Below, in pieces: positions 1 to 12,200 of a DNA stretch of 64,000 nt; position 1 is the stretch's first letter; each line of letters begins with the position of its first letter. The notes below the pieces were generated by a model, which was not told the origin of the DNA, made no database searches, and saw only the letters and a list, made by a program, of their open reading frames with translations. The position numbers and the translations under genes were made by a program. Where the stretch lies: positions 50,140,031 through 50,204,030 of the forward strand of contig NC_059502.1 of the NCBI RefSeq assembly GCF_914767665.1, written 5' to 3'. The stretch is from Harmonia axyridis (Eukaryota; Arthropoda; Insecta; Coleoptera; Coccinellidae).

Positions 1-300
1 TGGTATGCTGTTAGGGAAGTACTGATCAAATTGTTTTTGTTAAGATCCTTGAGGCATAGCATTACTTCGCGAGGCTAGGTGTTGAGGGCCAATTCGAATC
101 CCGATTTAAATGAATGATGGCATGCTGATTCTTCTCTTTAAATATTATCAATTTGGTCTTGGTGATGTTCATTATGAGATTATTGTTCCCGACCCATTGT
201 TCGAGGTTTTCCAAATCTTTTTCAACTCCTGCTTTTCATTCATCTGGAGTGGAATCAATGCAGATTACTGATACATTATCAACAAACGATAAAGAAGAAA
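1..300 (-). pseudogene. Non-LTR reverse transcriptase remnant, post-catalytic part
   Basis: Minus-strand translation of about 300-1 gives FVDNVSVI, a degraded form of the FADD box, followed by a DLENLEQWVGNNNLIMNITK block. That block matches the conserved W...N.L.LN..KT segment downstream of the catalytic site in Jockey/CR1-type reverse transcriptases. It continues the fragment at 780-1260 after an insertion. The catalytic FADD has become FVDN, so it is inactive. The window starts inside it. Confidence 0.6.
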
Positions 301-560
301 ATAGTATATTGTGCAATAAGTGGGGAAAGTCCAACTCTTCTCACGAGTGTGGAAGTTTGTGGCACGAGCCTCAAAGGCGATGTCGCAAACACGAGTGACA
401 AATAGTCTTTCAACACATGTTGCACACTATACTTTTCCTACAACTACACAAATTTAAATAATTCAAGTAATGTACCTAATTCAATTCAAAATGGCCCCTG
501 TTGACAGTTTTTGTTTATTTCTTGCGTTTCCATTGAAACGACATTTGCAACATTTGGTGG
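299..560 (-). repeat. Foldback repeat family, copy 1
   Basis: This is homologous in reverse orientation to 34150-34400 and 40230-40500. The shared core has GTGCAACA...GGAAAGTCCA at one end and its inverted counterpart at the other, so the interior can fold into a long imperfect hairpin. The + strand starts with AATAGTATATTGTGCAATAA at 299. It lies between two halves of a reverse transcriptase remnant, so it inserted after that element. Confidence 0.6.
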
Positions 561-695
561 GAAACAACGAACAAACGGAGTCAACAACAGAAGCTAGTCG
601 TTCATTTGTGATTTCGGTAGGCAGACCCTAACCACGTAGACAGCTATAGCTCCTTGAGTGATATCTGAGACCAGGAATAAACTTATAGAGGAAAC
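545..695 (-). repeat. Fragment of the hammerhead-bearing 302-bp repeat
   Basis: Read on the minus strand, about 150 bp match the middle of the tandem units at 43860-44030 and 44160-44330. Shared landmarks are GAGCTATAGCTGTCTACGTGG and the CACAAATGAACGACTAGCTTCTGTTGTTGAC-like block (quoted here only as landmarks at about 640 and 590). It stops at the GTTGC that precedes the ribozyme core, so this copy has no hammerhead. It abuts foldback copy 1. Confidence 0.55.
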
Positions 696-779
696 AATGG
701 GGGGAATTGTTTGAAAGCATAGAAAAAGTATTAGAACACATTCGTCAAGGAGAAGCTCTAACCGTTGACAAGTATAATC

Positions 780-1260
780 GGATGTTACTTTGAGGAAAAA
801 GTTTGAAAAGATTATATATAAGGGGACCTACTATTGATCTTTGGGGAACTCCTCATCTACATGCAAGGCCTTCAATATTATTTGATGGCCATTTTTTTCT
901 CTTTTTCAAGTATGCTTGGAAGAGTTTTGACGTTATTTTTTATACCACATCTTTATTTGCAGTAAGATATCGTGATTCACTTTATCAATCTCTTTGGTCA
1001 AGTCCAAGATATGTTGTTAACTGATTTTTATTTAAAGATTTTATTTCAGATTTATGAATTCGATGTGATGCAACTATGGTTAATTTGCCTTTTCTGAATC
1101 CACATTGTTGTTCTTCTTAAAAACAAATTACTCTATCGGAAATTATTCCTTCAAATACTTTATTAACATTTGAAAGTAGAAATATCGGAAATTGCCTTTC
1201 TCTCCTTTTTTGAGAATCGGTTCAACCCAAGTTTCTTTGAGGGCTTGTGGATATTATACA
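780..1260 (-). pseudogene. Non-LTR reverse transcriptase remnant, fingers and palm part
   Basis: Minus-strand translation with frameshifts shows, in order: KKGEKGNFR (about 1225), a V(N)KVFEG-like block, a KANNPQ..HHIEFIN stretch, DLTKEIDKVNHDILL (about 985, equal to the DLSKAFD.V.H..LL motif), and GVPQRSIVGPLIYN (about 830, equal to GVPQGS.LGPLLF). The order and spacing are those of Jockey/CR1-type reverse transcriptases. There are several stops. The FADD-equivalent part lies at 1-300, beyond an insertion. Confidence 0.65.
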
Positions 1261-3600
1261 TATTGAAACTTTTGATTTATTTTATGTGTTAAGGATATTA
1301 TGAAGGGTTTTCTAATGTAAGGTTCTATTTTGAATAGACTGCTATCGGAGCAGTAGTCGTTTTTGTCATATTTCAATGTGGACATGGCAAGATGTAATAG
1401 TAGAATATTAAACTGCGGATATCTATAGGTTAACTTAAACATAAAGTAATTCGCTCTTAGTGTTTTTTGAAATAAAATGAATGAGTGATGTCATTTTTTG
1501 GAATCCTTTTATTCTATAAGTTCAGCACAACGTGGGACATGGAAATACTAGAGATTTCACGTTTCTATTATCAAATTACAAAAAACAAATTCGATGATGA
1601 AAGAAATTAAAATGTTACGTATTGAGAAACAGTTTTGTAGTCGGATTCAAAAGACACCAGTTGTGGTGACTGTAATGATCAATTTAGTTCATTTTTGATT
1701 ACATCATAGCTTCGAAACAAGTTGATCTCTGGATTAAACTTGGAAAAACATATCATTAATTTTTTGAGAAAGGTGCCAAGATTAAATCTGAAGTTCCTCA
1801 TTTTTCTATGGTTATATCTTCATTTTTATAGAGTCTTGATTGATAATGTAATTTCTGAGTTCAAAATAATTCACAAACTAGTACAATTATTTCATTACTG
1901 TAGAATTAATGGGAAGTAAACAACCAAATCATATCTACTTTTATGCTTATTTCATGATTATATATAGGTTGTAGTTTTTTTATTCAAGGGTATGAAAAAC
2001 AAAACATACGTTTAGGTTACAAGAACTTTGTTGTGATACATAAAAAAACAAATGGCGATATATCAAAATAGAAGTTATAATATGCTCTTACTTATCATAA
2101 AAGGAATAAGATATTTTTTATTATCTTTGAAATGCAAAATCGTGAACAACAACGTTCCTCATAAATTTAAGGAAACTATAAAGAAAAACGTGAAGCAACT
2201 ATTGTTCGATCTGGATTCCATTTCATTTGTTACTGGCATCGAGTGCTGTTGCATCACCTGAAAAAAAATTGAGATTATTTCCAAGAGAATATGGAAAATC
2301 TATTATGAAGAGTGAAATTAAATCTAAACATATAATTAAGCAGCAGAAACCGGTATCTCTTTACATTTCATGAATGCATCAATATATAATAAATATTGTA
2401 GAGATGGCAATGATTAATTTTGTTATGAGTTTCAAAGGTAAACTAAGCTAATCTAGCAATGCTTATGAATTTTCAAATGTTATCACATTAATAAACCAGA
2501 TTATAGTACCTAGTTATTACTCAGTTTATTTCTACACCATTCGAGTCGCATCTTTTGATTATTTTACATATTCAACTTAACAGCGAACTGGGTGATATAG
2601 GATATACAACATAACAAAAATTTTAAATATATTTTCTATAATACGTAGGATTACGTTCTTTCCAGAGAATTTAGAGGTGTTTCAACTCACAAGAAACCTA
2701 TAAATTTATTGATCGTTCGTTCAATGGACAGATAGCTCCATCATTTCGCAATGTTTGTATTTTTCGAATTTTAAGACGGGATTCGCCTAAAACGTTAAGG
2801 TTCGACCAAGTGTTGACGAATTCGAGGTCAAATTCAAGGATGTCTGGCACGACTACTCCCGATCGAAAAGAGTTGAGTTCGTGAATGGCCAAAATTCGAC
2901 TACGGGTTCCTAAATATGGTTGTTCCAATTTTTGTTTATGTTGTTAATATCAAAACTGTGAATTCAATCGAGATGAAAATTCATTCTTGAATTTAGATTG
3001 ATAATACAACGCCTGACGCAAAATATTATGTTGATCGCTTAAACACTCATAGAAACTTCGAAACAAATATCGAAAAAAAATTACTCAACATTTCCATGGC
3101 CATAAAACTGATGAAGATCAGTTTCTGTGAAATATCAATATTTATTTCAGAATATCGTAAGAAAAAACCTAATATTTCAGTTACAACTCTTCTGACCCAG
3201 TTGAAATTTTACGTGTATACATATTACATAGAATGGCAATATAAGGTTTAGTGTGAAATTTCGTGTTCATAATGGCTTCAGAACCATAGAAAAGCAGAAT
3301 ATAAAAAAAAATTATAGGCGAGCGCTGACATTGACTTGAAGTTTTTGAGCTCTCATTCATTTATTCGCCAATTTCATCCTTGGATACCACACATACCTAT
3401 ATGCTCGTATTGTGTAGGTTTTAGAGGTGCTTTCCCATTTTGTCTCTTGAGTCGCGTTTTTGATTACCACCAATTAAAATATTGGCAACTACAGATTTTC
3501 TTTCTCTTTGATTGGTCGGATTTTCTCTGTTATTGCTTTGTGAATTAGAAAATCCGTCAGGTTTCTCAATTTATTAGTTGTTTTGGCCGTTTTGGGTTGG
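1261..3600. other. AT-rich stretch without recognised genes
   Basis: Only short open frames occur. A 76-codon minus frame at 2698-2928 has somewhat higher GC but no motif I recognise. I see no terminal repeats or structural RNA. Confidence 0.4.
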
Positions 3601-3699
3601 TTCTTTGTCGTCTTAGGGTGGTCATTTTTTTTTTATTGCTGAGCTGTTGTGGTGTAGAAACCTTTCAATAAATAAAACAGAAAAATGAGTATGAACCAT

Positions 3700-4445
3700 G
3701 AGAGCGCATAACACAACACAAGATAGATTTTTTGTCTGTTTATGTGTACACTTTGGTCCAATAAAAGGTTTCAATTCGAATAGCTCGCTATCTGGACAGC
3801 TTTCGCTTTTGAAGCTGTCCTCTTTTGACATTTGACAATAAAAGCTATGCTATTACTATGAAAATGAAAGGATACACGCTTCAACAAAGCATTGAAATAT
3901 TGAAATTCACTACAAAAATGGTGAGAATTTCATAGTCAGAGTTCGCAAAACTAAAGCACTTTTGAAGCACCTTCTCGACCGGCAATAGTAAAACTGATGG
4001 TAAAAATTTGAGCTATTGGGACAAGTTTGTGATGTGAAGAATTGAAACCGTGTGCGTAAAAAAAAGTGAGAATATTGTTGAAAAGCGTCTCCATCCTCAA
4101 CGAATACCTGTTTGATTCGGTTTTTGGTCCTTTTGTGTGAATAGACCTCACATATTCGAAAATAAGGCTGGTACAACGGTTACAGTGAATGGATTACGCT
4201 ACCGATATATGATTAATGATTATTTATGACCGAAATTGGAACATATTGATGAGCGCTACATGCCACACAACCAATTAAATAATAGAAATTTTGTAAAAAG
4301 CTTCGAGGCCGTGTTATTTCTTGATGCTGAAGATGGTTACAGTTGTCTACTGAGACCTTTTCATTTAATACATATGGAAGATATGGTCTATTCCAATGCT
4401 CCACTATCCATTCAAGACCTCAAAGATTAAATCTCGTTTTCCATA
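3700..4445 (+). pseudogene. Degenerate Tc/mariner-type (DD41D-like) transposase
   Basis: Plus-strand translation begins near 3858 with a KMKGYTLQQSIEI helix-turn-helix start. After deletions it continues with KRLHPQRIPV, an IFENKAGTTVTVNGLRYRYM block (4153-4210) and MVYSNAPLSIQDLKD (4383-4430). These correspond to the LHPQKVTVW, FENEAG..VTVNG.RY and VYADKPQ.I..L.DNI motifs of the same transposase family elsewhere in the window. Both the QQDGAT and PPRSCDLTPLD catalytic blocks are gone. Confidence 0.65.
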
Positions 4446-5479
4446 GTTAATGGCATATCTGCCTCTGTACAACGAAATGAAAATCCAAAACATCTCAGAC
4501 ATTTCTCATACTCGTATTAAAATGGAACTTCTTATTCAAAAACCCTTAAATTCCTCCAAAGTTTTCTTAGAATATGTTTTGGTTCTAGGGAAATGAAATT
4601 ATGCAGGAAGCTGGAAATTCTTATTTTACATCTACATGCAATATTTTATCCCGATCGAATCTGCAGTTTTGAAATATACAGGAAAATTGAATTTCGAACA
4701 GCCATATTTACGGAACTAACTTAACCGCCAACTCCAATGAGTTCGGAACCTACCCTGAACATTTCTAGGCCAACTTCTTCGTTAGTTTATTTCTCGTTGC
4801 TAATAAGACACGAATCAGAGAAATTGATTCAAAAGAATATACAGGGTGTCCGGGGAATAACTGTACATACTCTTACCAGAGATAAAGTTGGACTAGCTGA
4901 TTACTGATTGACTGTAAAAAATTAATTTCTGGATTTCCCTAGAAAGATACAGGGTGATTTTCCAACTTCATGAAAATACTTAGACCATCATAAAATCCAA
5001 ACTTATTGACGAATAGTATTGAAACTTGGGAGATTATTGGTACATGCTAAGGTCGATTCAGAACTATATCAATTTTTTCATTATTCCAGGGCCGGACTCA
5101 TTAATCTTCATTTAAAGTGTTCAGGGTAAAAAAAACACTTTGTATTTCGAATTACAAATAATTGATTCGATTTTTAGAAAGAAGCTAAATTATGCTTCAA
5201 TTTGCGGTATCGCTTAAAGTTGTCACATCAACAATTATTTTTTTATGAATTTTTGAATTTGGATAAAGTTCGAAAAATTGAATTTTTCACCATGAAGAGA
5301 ACTGAAAATCTCATGTTCGAATATAAAATGCGAAAGTATTAGTAGAAAATTTTCAAAAAAGTTCAGAGCTTTAATAAGCACATTCGATAACGAAACAATA
5401 ACAAATGAAACAAACTAAAATACATTGAAGAGTACCTAATAAAAACGAAAATAGGAACGAATGAATTGCAGAGTCAACG

Positions 5480-5959
5480 TTATTTCAGAAGTGGTTCGAA
5501 ATGAAAACCATTAGCTTGTATACATTTCTCTTGCCGAATGTTCAAATTGGATACAGCCTTGCGAATCATATCGCCATTATTTCTTAAAATATCGCAACAG
5601 TTGATAATTCTGTTCATCAGTTGTTCTCTTGACTGGATTTCTTCAGAATATACCATATCCTTCAATTTTCCCCATAAAAAATAATCTAGCGGGTTGAAAT
5701 CTGGAGATCGAGGAGGCCATGGAATAGGTCCTCCTCGACCTATCCACCTATTTGGATAGGTATTGTCGAGGTAACTTCTCACTTCCAAACCAAAATGAGG
5801 TACAGCTCCATCATGCTGGAAATAAATTCCTCTAATATTTATTCCTTGTAGCATGCCGGGTAAAATATTTTGTAAGAAATCTAGATAAATCGCACTTGTA
5901 AGGCGACCGTCAAACAAATGAGGCCCAATCAAATGTTTGTTTATCACATTGGACAGCAA
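5480..5959 (-). pseudogene. DD41D transposase, C-terminal half (left palindrome arm)
   Basis: The frame is open for 159 codons. It contains the second catalytic aspartate in FQHDGA and the third in SPDFNPLDYFLWG, with 41 residues between them, which places it in the DD41D group of the IS630-Tc1-mariner superfamily. It ends in LNIRQEKCIQANGFHFEP. The N-terminal helix-turn-helix region and the first catalytic aspartate (SDEA) are missing, and the first residues (MLSN) replace the VWCA of the other copy where homology breaks off. It cannot encode an active transposase alone. Confidence 0.8.
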
Positions 5960-5969
5960 ATCACAGAGT

Positions 5970-6590
5970 CACTTTGTACTGAACAATATTCAGTGATGAG
6001 GCTCAATTCACCAGAGACGGTGTGTTCAATATTCATAACTCGTATATTTGGGCCGAAAATAATCCACACAGTATAAGACTGAGAAATTCACAACATAAAT
6101 TTTCAGTAAATGTTTGGTGTGCTGTGATAAACAAACATTTGATTGGGCCTCATTTTTTTGACGGTCGCCTTACAAGTGCGATTTATCTAGATTTCTTACA
6201 AAATATTTTACCCGGCATGCTACAAGGAATAAATATTAGAGGAATTTATTTCCAGCATGATGGAGCTGGACCTCATTTTGGTTTGGAAGTGAGAAGTTAC
6301 CTTGACAATACCTATAAAAATAGGTGGATAGGTCGAGGAGGACCTATTCCATGGCCTCCTCGATCTCCAGATTTCAACACGCTGATTATTTTTTATGGGG
6401 AAAATTGAAGGATATGGTATATTCTGAAGAAATCCAGTCAAGAGAACAACTGATGAACAGAATTATCAACTGTTGCGATATTTTAAGAAATAATGGCGAT
6501 ATGATTCGCAAGGCTGTATACAATTTGAACATTCGACAAGAGAAATGTATACAAGCTAATGGTTTTCATTTCGAACCACTTCTGAAATAA
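5970..6590 (+). pseudogene. DD41D transposase, C-terminal two-thirds (right palindrome arm)
   Basis: The frame begins near 5990 with FSDEAQFTRDG, the first catalytic aspartate block, and runs through WAENNPH, VNVWCAVINK, FQHDGAG and WPPRSPDF. A one-base deletion near 6383, relative to the opposite arm, shifts the frame. The remainder (DYFLWGKLKDMVY to FEPLLK) is read in the next frame. The helix-turn-helix part is absent. It carries about 150 bp more 5' sequence than the left arm. Confidence 0.8.
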
Positions 6591-7299
6591 CGTTGACTCT
6601 GCAATTCATTCGTTTCTATTTTCGTTTTTATTAGGTACTCTTCACTGTATTTTAGTTTGTTTCATTTGTTATTGTTTCGTTATCGAATGTGCTTATTAAA
6701 GCTCTGAACTTTTTTGAAAATTTTCTACTAATACTTTCGTATTTTATATTCAAACATGAGATTTTCAGTTCTCTTCATGGTGAAAAATTCAATTTTTCGA
6801 ACTTTATCCAAATTCAAAAATTCATAAAAAAATAATTGTTGATGTGACAACTTTAAGCGATACCGCAAATTGAGGCATAATTTAGCTTCTTTCTAAAAAG
6901 CGAATCAATTATTTGTAATTCGAAATAAAAAGTGTTTTTTTTACCCGGAACACTTTAAATGAAGATTAATGAGTCCGGCCCTGGAATAATGAAATAATTG
7001 ATATCGTTCTGACTCGACCTTAGCATGTATCAATAATCTCCCAAGTTTCAATACTTTTCGTCAATAAGTTTGGATTTTATGATGGTCTAAGTATTTCCAT
7101 GAAGTTGGAAAATCACCCTGTATCTTTCTAGGGCAATCCAGAAATTAATTTTTTACAGTCAATCAGTAATCAGCTAGTCCAACTCTATCTCTGGTAAGAG
7201 TATGTACAGTTATTCCCCGGACACCCTGTATAACGTTCTAAATTTACAGAATGTTCTTTACTTACTTGGAATATTTTTCGATGTTCAGAGATATTGTCA

Positions 7300-9259
7300 T
7301 TAGTGGTACACTGCCCCACAGTTGGAACATTTCCGTTCCTTCATTAGAAGGCAGCACACGATACCAACAGGGAAACAGCAGATGGCGAGACAAATTGCGC
7401 AACACCCATACTCGTCTTCCAGAATGCCATTTCTGCACGATGGACAACCGCCTATCACAACAACTGTTGGTTGCTGTGCTTGACCAGCTTGAGGCTGTAC
7501 GGTTTGTGGTGCACCTTGTAGATCAGGATACGGATTCATTCCAGGGGGTGGAGCTCCTTGTTGAGCCGAAGGCATAGGATAACCTGAAATTCGATCATTT
7601 CTTACAAGAGGATCTGAGTGCCAAAGACATGTCAAAGTGAGATTTTGAGTTCACAGATATAATTTTGATTGAAGAAAATATTGAGTAATCAACATTTGAT
7701 TCTTTGATTTTCAGAGAAACATTTTCCGTTAAAACTGACTAGACCCGGAATGATACAATTCTTTACATTTATAGTTTATGTCTCAGTAATTTTGTGAATG
7801 AATAAATGGTTCTTCTATAAGACATTTGATATTGATATTAAAAATAGGGCATATTTTAAGAGAAATCAATAGAAGTTTATTTCATATCTGTATATCTTCC
7901 ATAACTTCTCGAATTCCATTTCTTTAGGTTTGAATCGATTGTGAGACATTGGCATAGACCTTATTGTTCACGTGCTCCCATAGAAGAGAGTCTGAAAATC
8001 ACGAGATCTCTTTCGTGAATTCTTTCTTCAAGATATAACACGGACAGGAATGTCTTATTTTCAAGATACATAGATGAGGAATCAGTTTACACCAGGGTTT
8101 TCTTCAGCAGCAATATTCTCAGTTATACTTGGGCAACTCATATGGTTTCGATTCTCCACATCACTTCATTGTCCCAGACTTTTCCACAAGTTTCACTATT
8201 GATGGTCGAAAAGCTGCTTCATGACTACCCAATTTTACCATTTTATAGTGAATTTCAACAATTTCAATGCTTTGTTGAAGATTGTGTCGTTTCATTTTTG
8301 ATAATTTTTACTTGTCCAATGTTGACAGCTTCAAAAGTGGGGGGACTGTCCAGATATCAGGCTTCACAAAATGAATCATCTTATTGGAATACCCTGTACT
8401 ATTTGAGCTGATTAATAAATTATTAACGGATGACAAATACTTTGTCATCGAGAAATCGGAGTATTGAATTCGGAATTTTTCAAACGAGAGGTCAACAATT
8501 ATTGAGTCACTTAGCAACGCACGCTCAATAAGACAAAGCAGTAGGTATATTGCACGTTATTTTCTATAATCAGAATTTGTTTTAGATATACCTAAAACTA
8601 CCTAAAATGATGCAATATTTCATCAACTCATAAGCAGAGTTATGAAAACAAAAAGATTACTGAATAAAAATATCCCAAAGCAAACTAAACATTTGAAAAA
8701 ATTGAAACTCCAACAAGGTAAAAGTAGGACAGTTGGAAAACCAATAAAAAGGTAGGAAAAACTTTCAATCACTCCAGGAAGTGACAAATAAACCAAATAT
8801 CAAAAATTAATATAGGTATTCTAATGATTGAAATTATTCTTTCGAGAAGTAACTGTTGTTTATTGCCTCTAAATAAATGGCCGTCATCATGAAGACCTAG
8901 GATCCTTCAGCCCTTTAATTTACATTTTTTTTAATACTTAAAAATAATACACTTTATAACATATACAATACTTATTTAAAATTCTTCAGAATTTTAATGA
9001 ATGATAATATTATCATCTTATGAAAATATTTTGGTTGTACTAGCTGCTATAAATTATATCATTGTTATTCTGTTTGAATGTGATAAAAATTTTATTTCAG
9101 CAGATTAGAGTTGAGGCTTTGTTGCATCATTTATAAGGTTGATTCATAACTAGCGTTGAGTATAGGTGATTTACTCACACTGGGAATACCGAACTAATTA
9201 ATTTCTTATCGAAGAATAATATATTTACCTGGATACGATGGTGGTGCTCCTTTGTCCAT
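7300..9259 (-). CDS. Bri3: BRI3 (brain protein I3) family membrane protein, two coding exons
   Basis: The coding exons are 9259-9229 (31 nt, start codon ATG at 9259-9257) and 7583-7300 (stop TAA at 7302-7300). The intron is 9228-7584, with GT at its start and AG at its end, and the splice falls inside a Gly codon. The product is 104 residues. Residues 1 to about 52 are rich in Pro, Gly and Gln (MDKGAPPSYPGYP...). The C-terminal half is the BRI3 core: a CPSCRNGILEDE zinc-ribbon-like half, a Cys-rich hydrophobic segment (CCAICLAICCFPVGIVCCLL) and a closing CSNCG motif. BRI3 family proteins are small lysosomal/endosomal membrane proteins of poorly defined function. This is the only conserved host gene I can support here. 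A transposon palindrome begins about 70 bp downstream of the stop, and the intron carries a transposase remnant. The frame is intact with no stops, so the gene is probably functional. Confidence 0.9.
7840..8400 (-). mobile_element. Deleted Tc/mariner (DD41D-like) remnant in the BRI3 intron
   Basis: Read on the minus strand, 8390-8100 resembles the N-terminal helix-turn-helix region of a transposase (about MKRHNLQQSIEIVEIHYK, with stops). 8010-7850 matches the C-terminal part and 3' flank of the better preserved copy at 30860-31720. The catalytic middle is missing. The upstream boundary carries a TACAGGGTA-type end near 8395. It has the same orientation as the host gene and is clearly dead. 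Confidence 0.55.
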
Positions 9260-9289
9260 GTTTAATTAACGGCAAATATTATTCTTCAA
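9257..9289 (-). other. Spliced 5' UTR segment of the BRI3 exon with start codon
   Basis: Immediately upstream of the ATG on the minus strand is a strong splice acceptor: a run of pyrimidines, mostly T, ending in ACAG, with the AG at 9291-9290. The exon that contains the start codon therefore begins near 9289. It has a 30-nt leader before the ATG and ends at the donor after 9229. The leader is joined to an upstream non-coding exon that must lie beyond 9300. Confidence 0.6.
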
Positions 9290-12200
9290 CTGTAAAAAAA
9301 AAATAAAATTGATTCAATATTTCTAAAGCAGACAGTATTGACAAAAAGAGGTGATCAATGGTCGCGTATTCCACTGAACCACAATGATACCGTAAAATAA
9401 GTGATTTTTCTTCACTTTTGAATGTTTTATTTTGTGCTGATAGACTATATTGTTTTTGAACACGGTTCTGTAGTTTATGTAACAAAATCTAAGGTCATTT
9501 GTAATTGTTATTGTAATCGTATCGTTTCATCTTGAATTCGATTAAATAGTTAACTTGTTTTTGCGATCATTAACTATTTTTCTGAGAAGTAACAATTACA
9601 TATGAATATGAAGCCAACAATTTATCATACATAAAAAGGCACTTCATTTTTTCATCCGATAAACTTTTATTTGTTACGAAATCAAAATTGCTTGGAAATT
9701 TAACGAACACAAACATGACAAGCTATGCTTTATTCCTCTTCGTCATACCAATTTTTGAAACGCTAAGAAAAAATAAAATAGTTCATTCAACAATTTCGTA
9801 ATTGTGAAGTAATTGTTCAAGACAGAATCGAATATTTCGATTTTGATTGTCTTTATCAATGAAAAAAATAAGGTCTCTCATTTTGCTGTCAAAATTTTCA
9901 ATTTATCTGAAAATTTGTTGCTTTGACCGTCTAGGTCTAGGTGAATAATTTGTCGAAACAAATGTCTTGAGTGAAAATTGCCAAGTAACAAACTTGAATA
10001 AAATCATAAGACCATTTCCCGAGGAAACTATTTCACGAAATAGAATGAAAGTAACACAGTTTTATTAGAATTGAATTTTATGACATTCTTGAAAAATTTG
10101 TGGCTGAAAAATTATCTGTTTTATGGATTTCTAAATGACAAAACGCAAAATAAAGTAGATAATTCAGTACTGAAGGGAATTCAACTCATAATACGGAGTT
10201 GAAGGAGGTTCAATGGAAAAGGAATTGATGAAATTTTCCATCATTTTAAAGTAATATTAGCCAATGCAGTATTCACTTTTTTATTTTCTCTTGATGTTCA
10301 AACCAGTGATCATAATAAATAGCATAGGTTACACCAAAATTATAATCACAACATTATTATGCACATCTGATGTGATGGAATGAAATATTTTTGGAAATAT
10401 TTGGCCTTATTCTTTCTTTGATTGAAAATAATATGAGTGACACTGTTGAGTGAAAATCTTGTGGTGTCAGTTTCGGTGATGATGAAGATTAATAAATCAC
10501 TTTATGCACTTAAATTAAATCATTAAAAATGAAAATTTATAAAATAAATATGGTCATTGTATTTTTTATAAATATTTTCATTCAATAGATTCAAGAGCGC
10601 CCAAAATCATATCAGACGAGAAATTGAATGATATCTAAGAGAATAGGTGAATGAAATAATTCATTATAAGAAAAACTGGAAGAAACATTGAGACTGCATT
10701 CAAATAATAAGATTGATGATACCATCGAAGAAGAAACGTCGAATTGAAAAATGTTTAACGTCATCGGGTTATTGACTTCATAAACTTTCTTCTGTTCAAA
10801 AATATATAGTCTCTATGAAGTGTAATAATATGTTCAAGTGAATAACTACATTAAATCATGTGTAACTTGATACTTTCCCAACAAAATACAAATTGAAAAT
10901 TGCAGTACATAAACGTGGAATATGATTTAACGTTCTCTTCAGTTCTGTATACAGTCATTAAAAACTTCTAGTGGTGATAATACATATTAACGTTTAAATT
11001 AAGATGAAGTTACGATTCGAAAGATTTGTTTGCACATGGCAGGAAAATTTTCTCTGTAGTTGAGAAATATAATCTTTTGCAGTTTTAACTGTTTCAAGAA
11101 AAATTTTCAGTCATATTGGAATTCACCGAAGTTTTAGATGTAAAATGCGTAGAATTTGAGAATAAAAAAAAATCTCAATCAACCATCCAGAGCTTTGTTT
11201 GTGAGCTAGCCTGAAATTGAGGAGAGATATAGGTGTATGTATTCTGCAAAGATGTAATTGGTCAATGAATGAAAGTGCGCCATGATGGTCTTGGCCTAAC
11301 GTCAGTGTTTTTTTCATTTTTGAAGAAATTCAGCTTGAATTTTTCTGACCCGCTTTAAACCTCAAATTTAACACGAGTCTTGTAAATGATATTTTTTACA
11401 TTCACTCTATTCCGCTCGGTTGAATGTACCTGAAATATAAGGTTTTGTTTTTACAGTTTTTGGATATTCTTCTTGAATTTGTATGGTTCTACACTAGCTA
11501 TCCACACCAAATTTTGCAAGAATGATGTTATTGTTATTTTGAGTGAATCGAGGGGTAAAATTACAAATCGATTTGATCTGTAATGACGGATAAACTTGGT
11601 ATTTCTTTTCCATTATCTTTCTTGAATCTTCTTTGGTTCTGGTGATGTGGTCATCTTGAAATTTTGCAGGAGCTTGTAATTTTCATTCCAAATCAAAACC
11701 CAAATTCTCAACTCCATCGGTTTTGTCTATACGAAAATAAGGGGTGATTCAAAGTATAAAATTGATCGAGATTTGTTGCTCGAAAACTCTTCCAATTTGA
11801 AATAATAATACCCAATAAAATAACTTCAATTATACTATTTTATTAAGATTTGGGAACCAAATATAAATCAAATAACTTTCGAATTTCACAGACTAGGCTG
11901 ATTTTTTATCTCGAACGATCCCAAATGTTTATTATCCGGAATAACAAAACAACTTCTATGACTGTTCTATTCATGCTCGAGTGAAGAATTTTGTTGAAGG
12001 TTCCGATATAATGTGGCAACATCCAAATTATTTTCGGACCAAGGTCATGACGTAACCATTTAATTCTTACAGAATGGAATTCCTTTATAATAGCTCCGAC
12101 CATTCAATCATTTTAATGATCGTGCTCCAAAAAATAATCGTAAAAAAATCAACATTCATGGAACTCTCAATAACATATTTCATACTGTATTCAAAAAGTA

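Larger units (their letters stand above)
4840..7230. mobile_element. Giant palindrome of two half copies of a DD41D transposon
   Basis: The left arm 4840-5951 and right arm 6122-7230 are inverted near-identical copies, about 1.1 kb each. Outer ends read TACAGGGTGTCCGGGGAATA and its complement, flanked by TA (4838-4839 and 7231-7232). Each arm is the 3' half of a Tc/mariner-superfamily element, with the 3' terminal repeat outward. The 170-bp centre belongs only to the right-hand copy. The 5' half, including the helix-turn-helix region, is absent. The end nearest BRI3 is about 70 bp from that gene's stop codon. Confidence 0.85.

Noticed and set aside
3107..3140. CTGATGA followed by GAAA, hammerhead-like
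   Set aside because: No convincing stem II or stem III and no NUH cleavage site in a position that would pair; probably chance.
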